Counted from the first letter of the stretch, positions 16,414-24,461 are shown. The stretch is DNA of 36,241 nt from Sphingomonas sp. (GCA_025980335.1 JAICXO010000009.1:1-36241), one strand, 5' to 3'. Notes: a model not told the origin generated them from the sequence alone. Made by a program: numbers and translations.

Positions 16414-16441
16414 GCTACACCTGTAGCGCTACAAATGCAGC
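16414..16441 (-). promoter_or_regulatory. Two adjacent BlaI/MecI-like operators
   Basis: Two abutting 14-bp dyads: GCTACACCTGTAGC (16414-16427, perfect 6-bp arms) and GCTACAAATGCAGC (16428-16441, one mismatch). Both fit the CTACA-N2-TGTAG pattern known for BlaI/MecI/CopY-type repressors. They lie just upstream of the DUF2807 gene, where a bound repressor would block its promoter, and 48 bases before the divergent glutathione S-transferase gene. No BlaI-type gene is in the window. Confidence 0.6.
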
Positions 16442-16488
16442 GTGTCCAGCCCGTTGCCGCGCGGATCGAATCAGCGCAGTGCCGCGCG

Positions 16489-17229
16489 ATGATCCGCATC
16501 GTCGGCAGCTTCGTCAGTCCCTATGTGCGCAAAGTCCTTGCATGCATGAACCTCAAGAATCTCGCCTATGAGGTCGACCCGATCACGCCCTTCTTCGGCA
16601 ACGACGAGTTCGAGCGGCTGAGCCCGCTCCGCCGCATTCCCGTGCTGGTCGACGGCGATTTCCACATCAGCGACTCCTCGGTGATCTGCGCCTATCTCGA
16701 CGATGCCTATTCCGGGCATGCGCTGTTCCCGGTCGATGCGAAGGACCGCGCCCGCGCGCGCTGGTTCGAGGAGTTCGCCGACACGCGGCTCGGCGACCTG
16801 TTCATCTGGTCATTGTTCTACCAGAAGATCGTCCACCCGGCGGTTTGGGGCGAGCCCGGCGACGAGGCGCGCATCGACAAGGCGCTCGCCGAGGAGATTC
16901 CGGCAGTGCTCGACTATCTCGAGCGGGAACTGCCTGCAGACGGGTTCCTGTTCGGCGAAATCGGCGCGGCGGACATCGCGATCGCCAGCTTCTTCCTCAA
17001 TGGCGCTTATGCCGGGTTCGAGCCCGATGCCGCGCGCTCGCCGCGCACCGCCGCGTTCGTCGAGCGCACGCTCGCCCAGCCCTGCTTCGCCGATTTGCTG
17101 CGTTTCGAGGCGGTGCAGCGCAATGCCGAGATCAAAGGCCGGCGACAGGCGCTCCTCGATGCCGGCGCACCGCTCGCCGCCGACACGATGGGCACGCGCG
17201 AGCCGCGCCGGGGAATGATGCGGCTCTAG
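16489..17229 (+). CDS. Glutathione S-transferase family protein
   Basis: A 246-aa cytosolic protein with the two-domain glutathione S-transferase layout. The thioredoxin-like N-terminal domain (1-80) begins MIRIVGSFVSPYVRKVLACM and contains LSPLRRIPVLVDGDFHISDSSVICAYLDD, where the cis-proline (IPVL) and the glutathione-binding D/E-S pair lie. The all-helical C-terminal domain (about 90-215) contains GEIGAADIAIASFFLNGAY, the usual N-capping region. A tail of about 30 residues follows. The substrate is unknown; such proteins detoxify electrophiles or act in thiol redox. The ATG at 16489 starts right at the fold. The final CTAG is shared with the convergent lysine-rich gene. Confidence 0.92.
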   Translation: MIRIVGSFVSPYVRKVLACMNLKNLAYEVDPITPFFGNDEFERLSPLRRIPVLVDGDFHISDSSVICAYLDDAYSGHALFPVDAKDRARARWFEEFADTRLGDLFIWSLFYQKIVHPAVWGEPGDEARIDKALAEEIPAVLDYLERELPADGFLFGEIGAADIAIASFFLNGAYAGFEPDAARSPRTAAFVERTLAQPCFADLLRFEAVQRNAEIKGRRQALLDAGAPLAADTMGTREPRRGMMRL

Positions 17230-17480
17230 CCGCTCTTCTTCTTTTTGGGAGTCTTGCACGGGGCGAGTAGCGCCGGCTTCGGCTGCGCTTTTGCCTCGGC
17301 CTTTTTGGCAGGCTTGGCCTGCTTCACGTGCTCTGTGGCAGGCCGATCTGTTTTTCCTTTTTCGGCAGTTGGCACGGGCTTGCCGAGCGTGAACGGAACC
17401 GCGTCGCAACGGCCCGAGTCCGCCGCGGCCGCCGGTGCGGCGCACAGCGCCAGGATGCTCAAGAGCAGCGCTTTTCTCAT
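17226..17480 (-). CDS. Small exported lysine-rich protein
   Basis: An 84-aa protein not assigned to a family. It has a clean signal peptide (MRKALLLSILALCAAPAAAA) and a mature part with two cysteines, one near the start (GRCDAVPF) and one near the end (APCKTPKKKKSG), which could pair. Between them lies a low-complexity stretch rich in K, A and P. The strongly basic tail suggests binding to an acidic surface polymer or nucleic acid. The ATG at 17480 has GGAGCG four bases upstream. It shares the 4-bp CTAG stop with the glutathione S-transferase gene and lies 33 bases past the start of the response regulator's 3' neighbour region, on the same strand as that gene. Confidence 0.7.
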   Translation of the reverse strand: MRKALLLSILALCAAPAAAADSGRCDAVPFTLGKPVPTAEKGKTDRPATEHVKQAKPAKKAEAKAQPKPALLAPCKTPKKKKSG

Positions 17481-17513
17481 GCGACGCTCCTTAGCAGCGG
17501 GGCGAACGCGGCT

Positions 17514-18026
17514 CTAGTGCTGCTGCGAGGTCTGACCGGAGATCCAATGCTCGAAGCGAGTCCGGAGCGACGGCTTCGACGGGATGAAACCCGCCTCGAC
17601 CACCGCCTCGTCGTCCTCGGTCTCGTAGAGCGTCAGATTGTCGGGGATCTTCGGCCGCAACGTCTCCCGGCCGCGCAGCAGGTCCTCGGCCATGGCCAGC
17701 GAGCGATGCACGTCCTCAGCCGTGAACGGCTTCATCAGACAGCCGAGCGCAAGGTCGGGCATCGGGAAGCGCGGCGCCTTACCGCTGACGAACAGGCATG
17801 GCACGCCGAGCTCGTTCAAGCGGACCGCGACCGAAAAGCCGGTCGTGGCATGGGCGAGGTGCAAATCGAGGAGGACGAGATCGGGATCGTGCGCTTCCGC
17901 CGCGGCGATCGCGGTGTCGGCATCGTCGGCGGTCGCGACCACGCGATACCGAGGATTGTCCTCGACCAGATATTTGAGCGTGATTGCCAGCTGTGAATCG
18001 TCTTCGACGATCAAAATTCTAAGCAC
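17514..18026 (-). CDS. Stand-alone response regulator receiver protein
   Basis: A 170-aa protein: a CheY-like receiver domain (about 1-122) plus a tail of about 48 residues without a known output domain. The receiver has the acidic pair in ILIVEDDSQ, the phosphoacceptor Asp in PDLVLLDLHLAH, the Ser switch residue in CLFVSGKAP and the conserved Lys in CLMKPFTAEDV. The tail (LYETEDDEAVVEAGF to the end) is acidic, then basic. Such proteins work by protein contact, often in phosphorelays. The GTG at 18026 is chosen because GGGGAGGG lies seven bases upstream; the frame is open to 18077. No histidine kinase is adjacent. Confidence 0.9.
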   Translation of the reverse strand: MLRILIVEDDSQLAITLKYLVEDNPRYRVVATADDADTAIAAAEAHDPDLVLLDLHLAHATTGFSVAVRLNELGVPCLFVSGKAPRFPMPDLALGCLMKPFTAEDVHRSLAMAEDLLRGRETLRPKIPDNLTLYETEDDEAVVEAGFIPSKPSLRTRFEHWISGQTSQQH

Positions 18027-18217
18027 GCGCGAGCCCTCCCCGAAGCTGCGGAAATCCTTGGCGGTTCTCCGCGCCATCGATGCTCGCCCGGAATGATTCG
18101 CGTGCGAATCCCCCGTGAACGGGATTTACGCCAAGCCGAATCGCTCCCGCGCCGAAACGAGGAAGGCGCCGCGGACTTTCGCCCGGAGCGCCTCCCCTGC
18201 GTCATCGGTTAACCGGA

Positions 18218-18976
18218 TCAGGACCGGTAGAAGATGTGCGCCCCGATCTGCTCGACCTCCTGGAGGTTGTTGCGCCAGGCCGGCGCCACATAGTCGGCAT
18301 GATACCAGAGAACGTTGGGACCGACGCTCGGAACGATGTTCGCGGCGGCGAGCTCGGCAACGGCTTCCGCTTTCCGCCACGAATCCGAATTGGTGTCAGC
18401 CTGCGGGAACTCTCCATGGCGGACGAACGAGAATTGATAGGGCTGCTTGACCACGCCGCACCAGTCGGTCGGGTATCTGCCCGAGGCCGCACGGTTGATC
18501 ACCACGCGTGCCACCGCGAGCTGACCCTCGAGCGATTCCCCGCGCGCTTCGAAATAGACCGCGGTCGCGAGGCAGTTGCTTTCCGTGTCGAGCGGCGCGT
18601 TGGTCGCGAACTTGTCGACCAGCGCGTAGAGCGGCCACCCACCGTGATAGAGCCATGCGGCTTCCTTCGCGATCGACGGGGTCAGCGACAGAGTCACCGA
18701 CTGGGCGGGTTGCGGCTGGAAGACGGTGCCGTTCGGCGTTGCGACCGCGGTCGTGGTCGCGACCGCAGGACGCGCCAAAGTCGATGCGAGGCTTGCCGAA
18801 GCGAGGCTGGCGACCGTGCCGAGCGGCTTGGCGGTCGCGTCTACGTCGAGCGAGCTCACCGCGGACTTCAGGTTGTAATTGATAGGAAGTGCCTGCGCGC
18901 TAGCGCTCGACCCGATCGCCAGCACGGATATACCAACGAGCGCAGACGCAATGCGGCCGCCGAATAGTTTGATCAC
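18218..18976 (-). CDS. SleB-type cell wall hydrolase
   Basis: A 252-aa exported protein. A signal peptide (MIKLFGGRIASALVGISVLAIGSSASAQ) is followed by an alanine/threonine-rich linker of about 90 residues and a C-terminal hydrolase domain of the SleB/Hydrolase_2 family. The domain starts at about LATAVYFEARGES, whose Glu is the catalytic residue of this lysozyme-like fold. It continues with QLAVARVVINRAASGRYP, DWCGVVKQPYQFSFV and GPNVLWYHADYVAP, and ends at HIFYRS. These enzymes cut peptidoglycan during growth or remodelling; in alphaproteobacteria they are common and not sporulation-linked. The GTG start at 18976 has only a weak ribosome binding site. Confidence 0.92.
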   Translation of the reverse strand: MIKLFGGRIASALVGISVLAIGSSASAQALPINYNLKSAVSSLDVDATAKPLGTVASLASASLASTLARPAVATTTAVATPNGTVFQPQPAQSVTLSLTPSIAKEAAWLYHGGWPLYALVDKFATNAPLDTESNCLATAVYFEARGESLEGQLAVARVVINRAASGRYPTDWCGVVKQPYQFSFVRHGEFPQADTNSDSWRKAEAVAELAAANIVPSVGPNVLWYHADYVAPAWRNNLQEVEQIGAHIFYRS

Positions 18977-19308
18977 TTTTGCTTTTGCCCTTACTGGCGG
19001 GCGGCCCGCTGGAGGCGCTCTCGGCGCACTTTGAAATCCAGCGGGGGATGCCCGTCTTGCCCTCGAGCCCGGCGTCTCAACGCGCCTTCGGCTCGCTCGC
19101 TCTCAATCGCTGAGGCCCAGATAAGTTAAGTTTACCGGCAGGCCAACCGATCCTCGGTGAACCGTTCGCGACTCGGGACGGAATTTGCAACCCTTTCGAA
19201 TTGTTCAGTTTTCTCCACTTATCCACAGCTGTTCCGGTGCGCTTTACCGCCCATTTCCCTCGGCTCACCGGCGCTGTAACGAAACGGCACGAGGAGGTGC
19301 CGAGCGCG
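18977..19308. other. Divergent intergenic region with one DnaA-box match
   Basis: About 330 bases between divergent genes (SleB hydrolase and EVE protein) that must hold both promoters. I see no gene. An A/T-richer patch (GATAAGTTAAGTTTA, about 19120-19134) and TTATCCACA at 19219-19227, a perfect DnaA-box consensus, are the only notable features. Confidence 0.45.
19219..19227 (+). promoter_or_regulatory. DnaA-box consensus match
   Basis: TTATCCACA is identical to the high-affinity DnaA box. A near match (TTCTCCACT) stands seven bases before it. Only one perfect box is found in this region, so it may be a regulatory site for the EVE gene or chance; it is not an origin by itself. Confidence 0.35.
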
Positions 19309-19710
19309 ATGGCTCATTGGCTGATGAAGTCCGAACCCGAAAGCTTCAGCTGGTCGGACCTGGTCCGCGATGGAGGCACCGAATGGGACGGCGTGCGCAA
19401 CAACGCCGCGCGGCTGCACCTGAAAGCGATGAAGAAAGGCGACGAAGCCTTCTTCTATCACAGCATGTCCGACAAGGCGGTCGTCGGCATCATGCGGGTC
19501 GTCCGCGAGGCGCAGCCCGATCCGAAGGACCCCGACTGGGTTTCCGTGCGTGTCAAGCCGGTGCGGCCGATTGCTCCGGTGACGCTCGCCGACATCAAGG
19601 CGGACCCGCGCCTTTCGGCCATGGAGCTGATCCGCCAGTCGCGCCTGTCGGTCGCGCCGGTCAGGGACGAGGAGTGGAACGTGGTGCTGGAGCTGGCCAG
19701 GGACCGCTGA
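19309..19710 (+). CDS. EVE domain protein
   Basis: A 133-aa protein that consists of a single EVE domain, a PUA-like fold thought to bind modified bases in RNA or DNA. It starts at the classic MAHWLMKSEPESFSW. It continues with WDGVRNNAARLHLKAMKKGDEAFFYHS, the aromatic-cage region, then AVVGIMRVVREAQPDP and VSVRVKPVRPI, and ends with helical SAMELIRQSRLSV. The ATG at 19309 has GAGGAGG eleven bases upstream. Full length for the family. The last 50 bases overlap the convergent cytochrome c gene. The biological role in bacteria is not established. Confidence 0.95.
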   Translation: MAHWLMKSEPESFSWSDLVRDGGTEWDGVRNNAARLHLKAMKKGDEAFFYHSMSDKAVVGIMRVVREAQPDPKDPDWVSVRVKPVRPIAPVTLADIKADPRLSAMELIRQSRLSVAPVRDEEWNVVLELARDR

Positions 19711-20245
19711 AGGCGCCGCACATCCCGCGCGATCGCCACTGGGCGTAGGTCTGCGGAGGGAGCCGCCGGATCGCCTCGATGAACCCGACGACGTCCCAGA
19801 CCTGCGAGTCGCCGACCGAATCGCGCCACGACGGCATCGCGGTCATCTTGATTCCGTTCTTGGCGATCCAGAACAGCTGCGACGGCGTCCATTTGGAGGT
19901 CGCGTCTAGAAGATAAGGCGGCTGCGGCATCAGCCCGCTCACCCACTGCTCGCGCGCGATCGCGGCCGCTCCGTGGCAGGCGACGCAGTGCGTCTCGTAG
20001 GTGCAGAAGCCGGCGAGCACCTGCGCCTTGCTGACGGAAGACGGAGGTCGGACGTGCGCGGCGTGCCGCCGGACCGAGTGGATCATCGTCTCGTGGGTGA
20101 TCCACTCGGTCAACATCGTGTGAGGGTGCGAGGCGGCGACCTTGAACAGCCCCGACTTCACGAACGCGAAGACGCCGGCGGGGACCACCGCGACGATCGC
20201 GATCGCCGCTCCGATCAGCATGTGGTGCAGCTTCTCTCGACGCAC
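19661..20245 (-). CDS. Membrane-anchored class I cytochrome c
   Basis: A 194-aa protein: one N-terminal membrane helix (HMLIGAAIAIVAVVPAGVFAFV), a periplasmic linker, and a cytochrome-c domain with the haem motif CVACH (87-91). A likely axial Met sits in TAMPSW about 45 residues later, followed by the final helix SQVWDVVGFIEAIRRLP. It should carry electrons in the periplasm while anchored in the inner membrane. The C-terminal 25 residues (after YAQWRS) have no family resemblance and lie over the EVE gene, so they may be a recent extension. The start may be GTG 20245 or ATG 20221. No oxidase or dehydrogenase partner is adjacent. Confidence 0.85.
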   Translation of the reverse strand: MRREKLHHMLIGAAIAIVAVVPAGVFAFVKSGLFKVAASHPHTMLTEWITHETMIHSVRRHAAHVRPPSSVSKAQVLAGFCTYETHCVACHGAAAIAREQWVSGLMPQPPYLLDATSKWTPSQLFWIAKNGIKMTAMPSWRDSVGDSQVWDVVGFIEAIRRLPPQTYAQWRSRGMCGAFSGPWPAPAPRSTPRP

Positions 20246-20352
20246 GCCCGGTCAACGCGGCAGCGGGCAATTCGTTGTGCCCGCGTGACGAATTGCGCGA
20301 AAGCAAAAAGGCAAGAACCGTCAACTCAACAAACATTCGAGCGCGTAAATCG

Positions 20353-20820
20353 ATGGCCATGAAGACATTCTTCCTCATGGCCCTGCTCACCGCCGCGACT
20401 GCGCAGCCCGCGTTCGCATCCGACAACCTCGAAGGACCGACCGCCGTCGTCCGCTACACCGAGAGCGACTTCGCGACCGTGGATGCACGAGCGAAGCTCG
20501 AGCAGCGGACGGAACGCGCTGTCCGCGCTTTGTGCGATGAACCGGGGCTCAGGACGGCTGCAGCTCATCGGGCATCGAACGCGTGCATCGATCAGGCGCT
20601 GAAGGATGTCTCTCGGTTGCCCGAGACATTTGAGCCCCAACAACGCCGAACGGAATCTGTTTTGCCGACGAGAGGCGCGGCGGATTCGACGAACCGCGCG
20701 AAATGTCGCGTTTATGCCGCTTCGAGCTTTCTCGCCGCCCGCTTGCGCTCGTGCGGGTCGAGGAAGCGCTTGCGGATCCGGATCGCCTTGGGCGTGACCT
20801 CGACCAGTTCGTCGTCCTGA
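20353..20820 (+). CDS. UrcA-like exported protein, 3' end running into typA
   Basis: A signal peptide (MAMKTFFLMALLTAATAQPAFAS) leads into a short domain like the UrcA family of sphingomonads: VVRYTESDFATVDARAKLEQRTERAVRALC and a second cysteine in ASNACIDQAL, which probably pairs with the first. UrcA proteins are small (about 100 aa) and of unknown function. After about residue 95 the reading becomes basic and low-complexity, and it runs 109 bases over the 3' end of typA before a stop. This suggests that the original stop was lost by a small insertion or deletion, or that the family call covers only the first two thirds. The ribosome binding site is weak. Confidence 0.6.
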   Translation: MAMKTFFLMALLTAATAQPAFASDNLEGPTAVVRYTESDFATVDARAKLEQRTERAVRALCDEPGLRTAAAHRASNACIDQALKDVSRLPETFEPQQRRTESVLPTRGAADSTNRAKCRVYAASSFLAARLRSCGSRKRLRIRIALGVTSTSSSS

Positions 20821-22529
20821 ATATAGGCGATCGCCTGCTCTAGGCTCATCCGCCGAGGCGGCGTTAGGCGAATGCCTTCGTCCTTGGGGCCCGACGCGCG
20901 GAAGTTGGTGAGCTGCTTCGACTTCAGCGGATTGACCTCGAGATCCTGCGTCTTCGCATTCTCGCCGACCACCATACCTTCGTAGAGCATCTCGCCAGGC
21001 GAGACGAACAGCACGCCGCGGTCCTCCAGCGCACTCAGCGCATAGGCAACGGCCGGTCCCTGCTCCATCGAGATGAGGACGCCGTTCTGGCGTCCGGCAA
21101 TCGGCCCCTTGTACGGGCCATAGCGTTCGAACAGGCGGTTCATGATGCCTGTGCCGCGCGTGTCGGACAAAAACTCCCCGTGATAGCCGATCAGGCCGCG
21201 CGACGGCGCCGAGAAGGTCAGCCGCGTCTTGCCGCCGCCCGAGGGACGCATGTCGGTCATGTCCGCCTTGCGCATCGCCATCTTGTCGATGACGGTGCCG
21301 GAGAATTCATCGTCGACGTCGACGACGACGGTCTCATAGGGCTCTTCGCGGCCGTTCGGCCCATCGCGGAACAGCACGCGCGGACGGCTGATGCCGAGCT
21401 CGAAACCTTCGCGGCGGAGCGTTTCGATCAGAACCCCGAGCTGAAGCTCGCCGCGACCGGCGACTTCGAAGCTGTCGTTGTCGGCGGCCATGGTGACCCG
21501 GATCGCTACATTGCCTTCGGCTTCGCGCTCCAGCCGCTCGCGGATGACACGGCTCTGGACCTTGTCGCCGTCGCGGCCCGCGAAGGGGCTGTCGTTGACC
21601 GAAAAGCTCATCGCCAGCGTGGGCGGGTCGATCGGCCGCGCGTGCAACGGTGCAGCGACCGAAGGATCGGCGAAGGTGTTGGAGACGGTGGCCTTGATCA
21701 GGCCGGCGATGGCGACGATTTCGCCGGCTTCGGCGCTCGCGACCGGGACGCGTTCGAGGCCGCGGAAGGCGAAGACCTTGGTCGCGCGCCCTTCCTCGAC
21801 GACGTTGCCGTTCACGTCGAGGGCCTTGATCGGCATGTTGACGCTCAGTTTGCCGCTGTCGATCCGGCCGGTCAGAATTCGGCCGAGAAACGGGTCGCGG
21901 TCGAGCAAGGTGGCGAGCATCCGGAAAGGACCGGCGTCGACCCGCGGCGGCGGGACGTGGCTGACGATCGTCTCGAAGAGCGGCGTGAGGTCGCCCGAGC
22001 GGACGTCGTCGGTGAGGCCCGCGTAGCCCGCGCGGCCGCTCGCGTAGAGCGTCGGAAAGTCGAGCTGCTCGTCATTCGCGTCGAGATTGAGGAACAGCTC
22101 GAAGACTTCGTCGAGCACTTCGGCAGGGCGCGCATCGGGACGGTCGATCTTGTTGACCACGACGATCGGCTTGAGGCCGAGCGCGAGCGCCTTGCCGGTG
22201 ACGAACTTGGTCTGGGGCATCGGGCCCTCGGCGGCGTCGACGAGCAGGATCACGCCGTCGACCATCGACAGGATCCGTTCCACCTCGGCGCCGAAGTCGG
22301 CGTGGCCGGGCGTGTCGACGATGTTGATGTGCGTTCCGTTCCACTCGACCGACGTGCATTTGGCGAGGATGGTGATCCCCCGCTCCTTCTCGAGGTCGTT
22401 GGAATCCATCGCGCGCTCTTCAACGCGCTGGTTGTCGCGGAACGTCCCCGACTGGCGGAAGAGCTGGTCGACGAGCGTCGTCTTGCCGTGATCGACGTGG
22501 GCGATAATCGCCACGTTCCTGAGGTTCAT
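20712..22529 (-). CDS. typA: Ribosome-associated GTPase TypA/BipA
   Basis: A 605-aa translational GTPase related to EF-G that binds the ribosome and helps assembly and growth under stress or cold. The order is: G domain with P-loop AHVDHGKT (10-17), [12 protein letters not shown] switch region, DTPGHADF (G3) and NKIDRPDA (G4); then a beta-barrel domain 2; then domains III and V with [20 protein letters not shown]; and the TypA-specific C-terminal domain with [17 protein letters not shown] and [16 protein letters not shown]. The length matches the family. The ATG at 22529 follows AGGA by seven bases; a GTG one codon earlier is possible. Confidence 0.98.
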   Translation of the reverse strand: MNLRNVAIIAHVDHGKTTLVDQLFRQSGTFRDNQRVEERAMDSNDLEKERGITILAKCTSVEWNGTHINIVDTPGHADFGAEVERILSMVDGVILLVDAAEGPMPQTKFVTGKALALGLKPIVVVNKIDRPDARPAEVLDEVFELFLNLDANDEQLDFPTLYASGRAGYAGLTDDVRSGDLTPLFETIVSHVPPPRVDAGPFRMLATLLDRDPFLGRILTGRIDSGKLSVNMPIKALDVNGNVVEEGRATKVFAFRGLERVPVASAEAGEIVAIAGLIKATVSNTFADPSVAAPLHARPIDPPTLAMSFSVNDSPFAGRDGDKVQSRVIRERLEREAEGNVAIRVTMAADNDSFEVAGRGELQLGVLIETLRREGFELGISRPRVLFRDGPNGREEPYETVVVDVDDEFSGTVIDKMAMRKADMTDMRPSGGGKTRLTFSAPSRGLIGYHGEFLSDTRGTGIMNRLFERYGPYKGPIAGRQNGVLISMEQGPAVAYALSALEDRGVLFVSPGEMLYEGMVVGENAKTQDLEVNPLKSKQLTNFRASGPKDEGIRLTPPRRMSLEQAIAYIQDDELVEVTPKAIRIRKRFLDPHERKRAARKLEAA

Positions 22530-22603
22530 CACATTTTCCTGAATTTTCGAGCGGCGCCCGTAGCGGAAACGGCGCCTTGTTGCAACGCAACATGGGACGA
22601 AGC

Positions 22604-22622
22604 GGCGGCTTTACAAGCCGCC
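22604..22622 (-). terminator. Perfect hairpin after the MarR gene
   Basis: An 8-bp perfect stem (GGCGGCTT and AAGCCGCC) with a three-base centre directly abuts the stop of the MarR gene. No T-run follows on the minus strand, so termination would not be purely intrinsic. It lies between MarR and typA, both minus-strand. Confidence 0.35.
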
Positions 22623-23033
22623 CTAATGGCCGCGTTCGAGGATCTCGATCGCCCGCTCGATGGCGCGAAGTTCGCTGTTGGCGAGCCGCTCGAGCTTGTG
22701 AAGCAGGCTCGAGCTTCCGGCCGTCGGCTTACTCATTCGCTCGCGTCCGCCCTGGGTCAGCCGAAGCGCAAGACGGCGGCGGTTGCCGGGGTCCTGCGTG
22801 CGCTCGACCAGCCCCGCGCGAACCAGAGTGTCGATGGACCGGCTGACCGCCGGAGCGCCGCGTCCGACGGTCTTCGCGACCTCGTTCAGAGTCGCCGGTT
22901 CGTTCGCCGCGACCGCCGACAGCAGCTGCCGCCTCGCGCGCTCGGCGCGCTCGCGCGGATCGTCGGCAGCCCACATCTGCGCCACGGCCCCAAACCGGGC
23001 TGCGATTGCCTGCGGTGTCGATCCTCCGATCAT
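22623..23033 (-). CDS. MarR-family transcriptional regulator
   Basis: A 136-aa winged-helix DNA-binding protein. The central part contains the helix-turn-helix ATLNEVAKTVGRGAPAVSRSIDTLVRAGLVER and the wing RTQDPGNRRRLALRLTQGGRERM, followed by the long C-terminal dimerisation helix (LHKLERLANSELRAIERAIEIL). MarR proteins usually repress a neighbouring transporter or detoxification gene and are released by small phenolic or oxidant ligands. Here the divergent MFS transporter gene, about 140 bases away, is the natural candidate target. The ATG at 23033 fits the family's start. Confidence 0.93.
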   Translation of the reverse strand: MIGGSTPQAIAARFGAVAQMWAADDPRERAERARRQLLSAVAANEPATLNEVAKTVGRGAPAVSRSIDTLVRAGLVERTQDPGNRRRLALRLTQGGRERMSKPTAGSSSLLHKLERLANSELRAIERAIEILERGH

Positions 23034-23083
23034 GATTGCACCCTAGCAAACATTTTTCGCTGTTCAACATTGCTGTCGCGCAT

Positions 23084-23170
23084 CGTCATTGCTAGGAGCG
23101 GAAGCAACGAAGCAATCCAGCGCGCGCCGAAGTTTTGGATTGCCGCGCGCCGTCCGCGCTCGCAATGACA
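23084..23170. repeat. Palindromic dispersed repeat (CGTCATTGC type)
   Basis: An imperfect inverted repeat of about 87 bp: CGTCATTGC...GAAGCAATCCAG on the left and TGGATTGC...GCTCGCAATGACA on the right. The outer arms (GTCATTGC/GCAATGAC) and inner arms (GCAATCCA/TGGATTGC) are perfect. This type is widely seen between genes in alphaproteobacteria. It fills the space between the MarR and MFS genes, so it overlaps where their promoters should be. Confidence 0.8.
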
Positions 23171-23175
23171 ATGAC

Positions 23176-24360
23176 GTGAGCGATCGCCCGCCTCTCCCGC
23201 CCAACGTCTGGGTACTCGGCTTCGTCAGCCTGTTCATGGACCTGTCGAGCGAGATCTATCACGCGCTGCTGCCGGCGTTCATCACCATCGTACTCGGTCT
23301 TCCCGCGACCGCACTGGGCGCGATCGACGGGATCGCGGAAGCGACCGCGAATTTCGCCAAGCTCTTCTCGGGCCGCCTGTCCGACCGGAGCCTCAGGCGC
23401 AAGCCGTGGATCATGGCCGGCTATGGCATCGCCGCGCTCTCAAAGCCGCTGTTCCCGCTCGCGAGCAGCGCGCCGCTGGTCATGCTCGCGCGTTTCGCCG
23501 ACCGCATCGGCAAAGGCATCCGCGGAAGCCCGCGCGACGCGATGATCGCCGACGAGACTCCGCCCGAAATCCGCGGCCGCGCGTTCGGGCTGAGGCAGAC
23601 GCTCGACACCGCCGGAGCCCTGCTCGCGCCGCTTGCGGCAATCGGATTGATGGTCTGGCTCGCGAGCAATATCCGCGCCGTATTCTGGATCGCGATCATT
23701 CCTGCGGCGGTGTCGTTCCTGCTAGCGTGGCTGGCGCTGCGCGAACCCGAAGAGCATCACGCTCCGCTCAAGCGCTCACCATTCTTCGCCGGCTTCCGCA
23801 AGCTCGACGATGAAACCAAGCGCCTGCTCAAGGTCGGTTTCCTGTTCACGCTCGCGCGCTTTTCGGAAGCATTCCTGATCCTGAAAGGGATCGACATCGG
23901 CCTTAGCGAAGCGATGTCGCCGCTAACGCTTGCCGTCTTCAATCTCGTCTATGTCGTGCTCGCCTACCCCGCCGGAGCGCTCAGCGACCGGATGCGCCCG
24001 CGCTCGATCCTGATGGCGGGGATCGTGGTCCTGATCGCCGGCAATATCGTTCTCGCCGAGACCGCCAGCTTCGTCGGGTTGATCATCGGCACTGCTCTGT
24101 GGGGCGCCCACATGGCGCTCACGCAGGGGATCTTCTCGCGCATGGTCGCGGACAGCGCGCCCGAGGAGCTGCGCGCGACCAGCTTCGGCGCTTTCTATTT
24201 CGTGACGGGCGTCGGCGCGCTGCTCGCGAGCCTCGGCGCAGGATGGCTGTGGGACCGGCAGGGATCGTCGGCGACGTTCCTCACGAGCGCTGCGATTGCG
24301 GCCGTGGCGCTGGCGATGCTGAGCTTGCTTGGGGAGGAGCGTTCCTCCCCATCGCGGTAG
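23176..24360 (+). CDS. MFS transporter
   Basis: A 394-aa inner-membrane transporter with about 12 predicted membrane helices. The first loop between helices 2 and 3 contains the MFS motif-A pattern as LFSGRLSDRSLRRKPWI, and the second half repeats it as AYPAGALSDRMRPRSIL. DRIGKGIRGSPRDAMIAD and GRAFGLRQTLDTAGALLAP are typical of a subfamily often annotated only as MFS. The substrate cannot be read. The GTG at 23176 is used because it opens the family-like start; no strong ribosome binding site precedes it. The last codons (GEERSSPSR) and the stop lie inside a palindromic repeat. Divergent from a MarR gene. Confidence 0.93.
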   Translation: MSDRPPLPPNVWVLGFVSLFMDLSSEIYHALLPAFITIVLGLPATALGAIDGIAEATANFAKLFSGRLSDRSLRRKPWIMAGYGIAALSKPLFPLASSAPLVMLARFADRIGKGIRGSPRDAMIADETPPEIRGRAFGLRQTLDTAGALLAPLAAIGLMVWLASNIRAVFWIAIIPAAVSFLLAWLALREPEEHHAPLKRSPFFAGFRKLDDETKRLLKVGFLFTLARFSEAFLILKGIDIGLSEAMSPLTLAVFNLVYVVLAYPAGALSDRMRPRSILMAGIVVLIAGNIVLAETASFVGLIIGTALWGAHMALTQGIFSRMVADSAPEELRATSFGAFYFVTGVGALLASLGAGWLWDRQGSSATFLTSAAIAAVALAMLSLLGEERSSPSR

Positions 24361-24461
24361 CGACGGGGAGGGGAACCATGCGAAGCATGGTGGAGGGGTG
24401 CTTTGCGCAGGCGCCTTCTACCCCTCCACCATTGAATCTCCGTTCAATGGTTCCCCTCCCC
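24331..24461. repeat. Nested inverted repeat (GGGGAGGGG type)
   Basis: A large cruciform-like element. GGGGAGGA-GCGT-TCCTCCCC (24331-24350) lies in the last codons of the MFS gene. It is followed by a long inverted repeat with arms at 24365-24398 and 24421-24461 (outer GGGGAGGGGAACCAT and ATGGTTCCCCTCCCC). Each arm contains its own small hairpin (CCATGCGAAGCATGG; CCATTGAATCTCCGTTCAATGG). It separates the convergent MFS and beta-oxidation genes and may act as a bidirectional terminator. Confidence 0.8.

Noticed and set aside
19077-19268. Minus-strand 63-codon frame in the SleB/EVE gap
   Set aside because: No start signal or similarity; it covers the probable promoter region.
18977-19308. Replication origin
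   Set aside because: Only one perfect DnaA box and no AT-rich unwinding region or origin-linked genes.
21180-23168. Plus-strand frame of 662 codons opposite typA
   Set aside because: It is antisense to the clearly genuine typA and MarR genes and arises from high-GC third-position bias.
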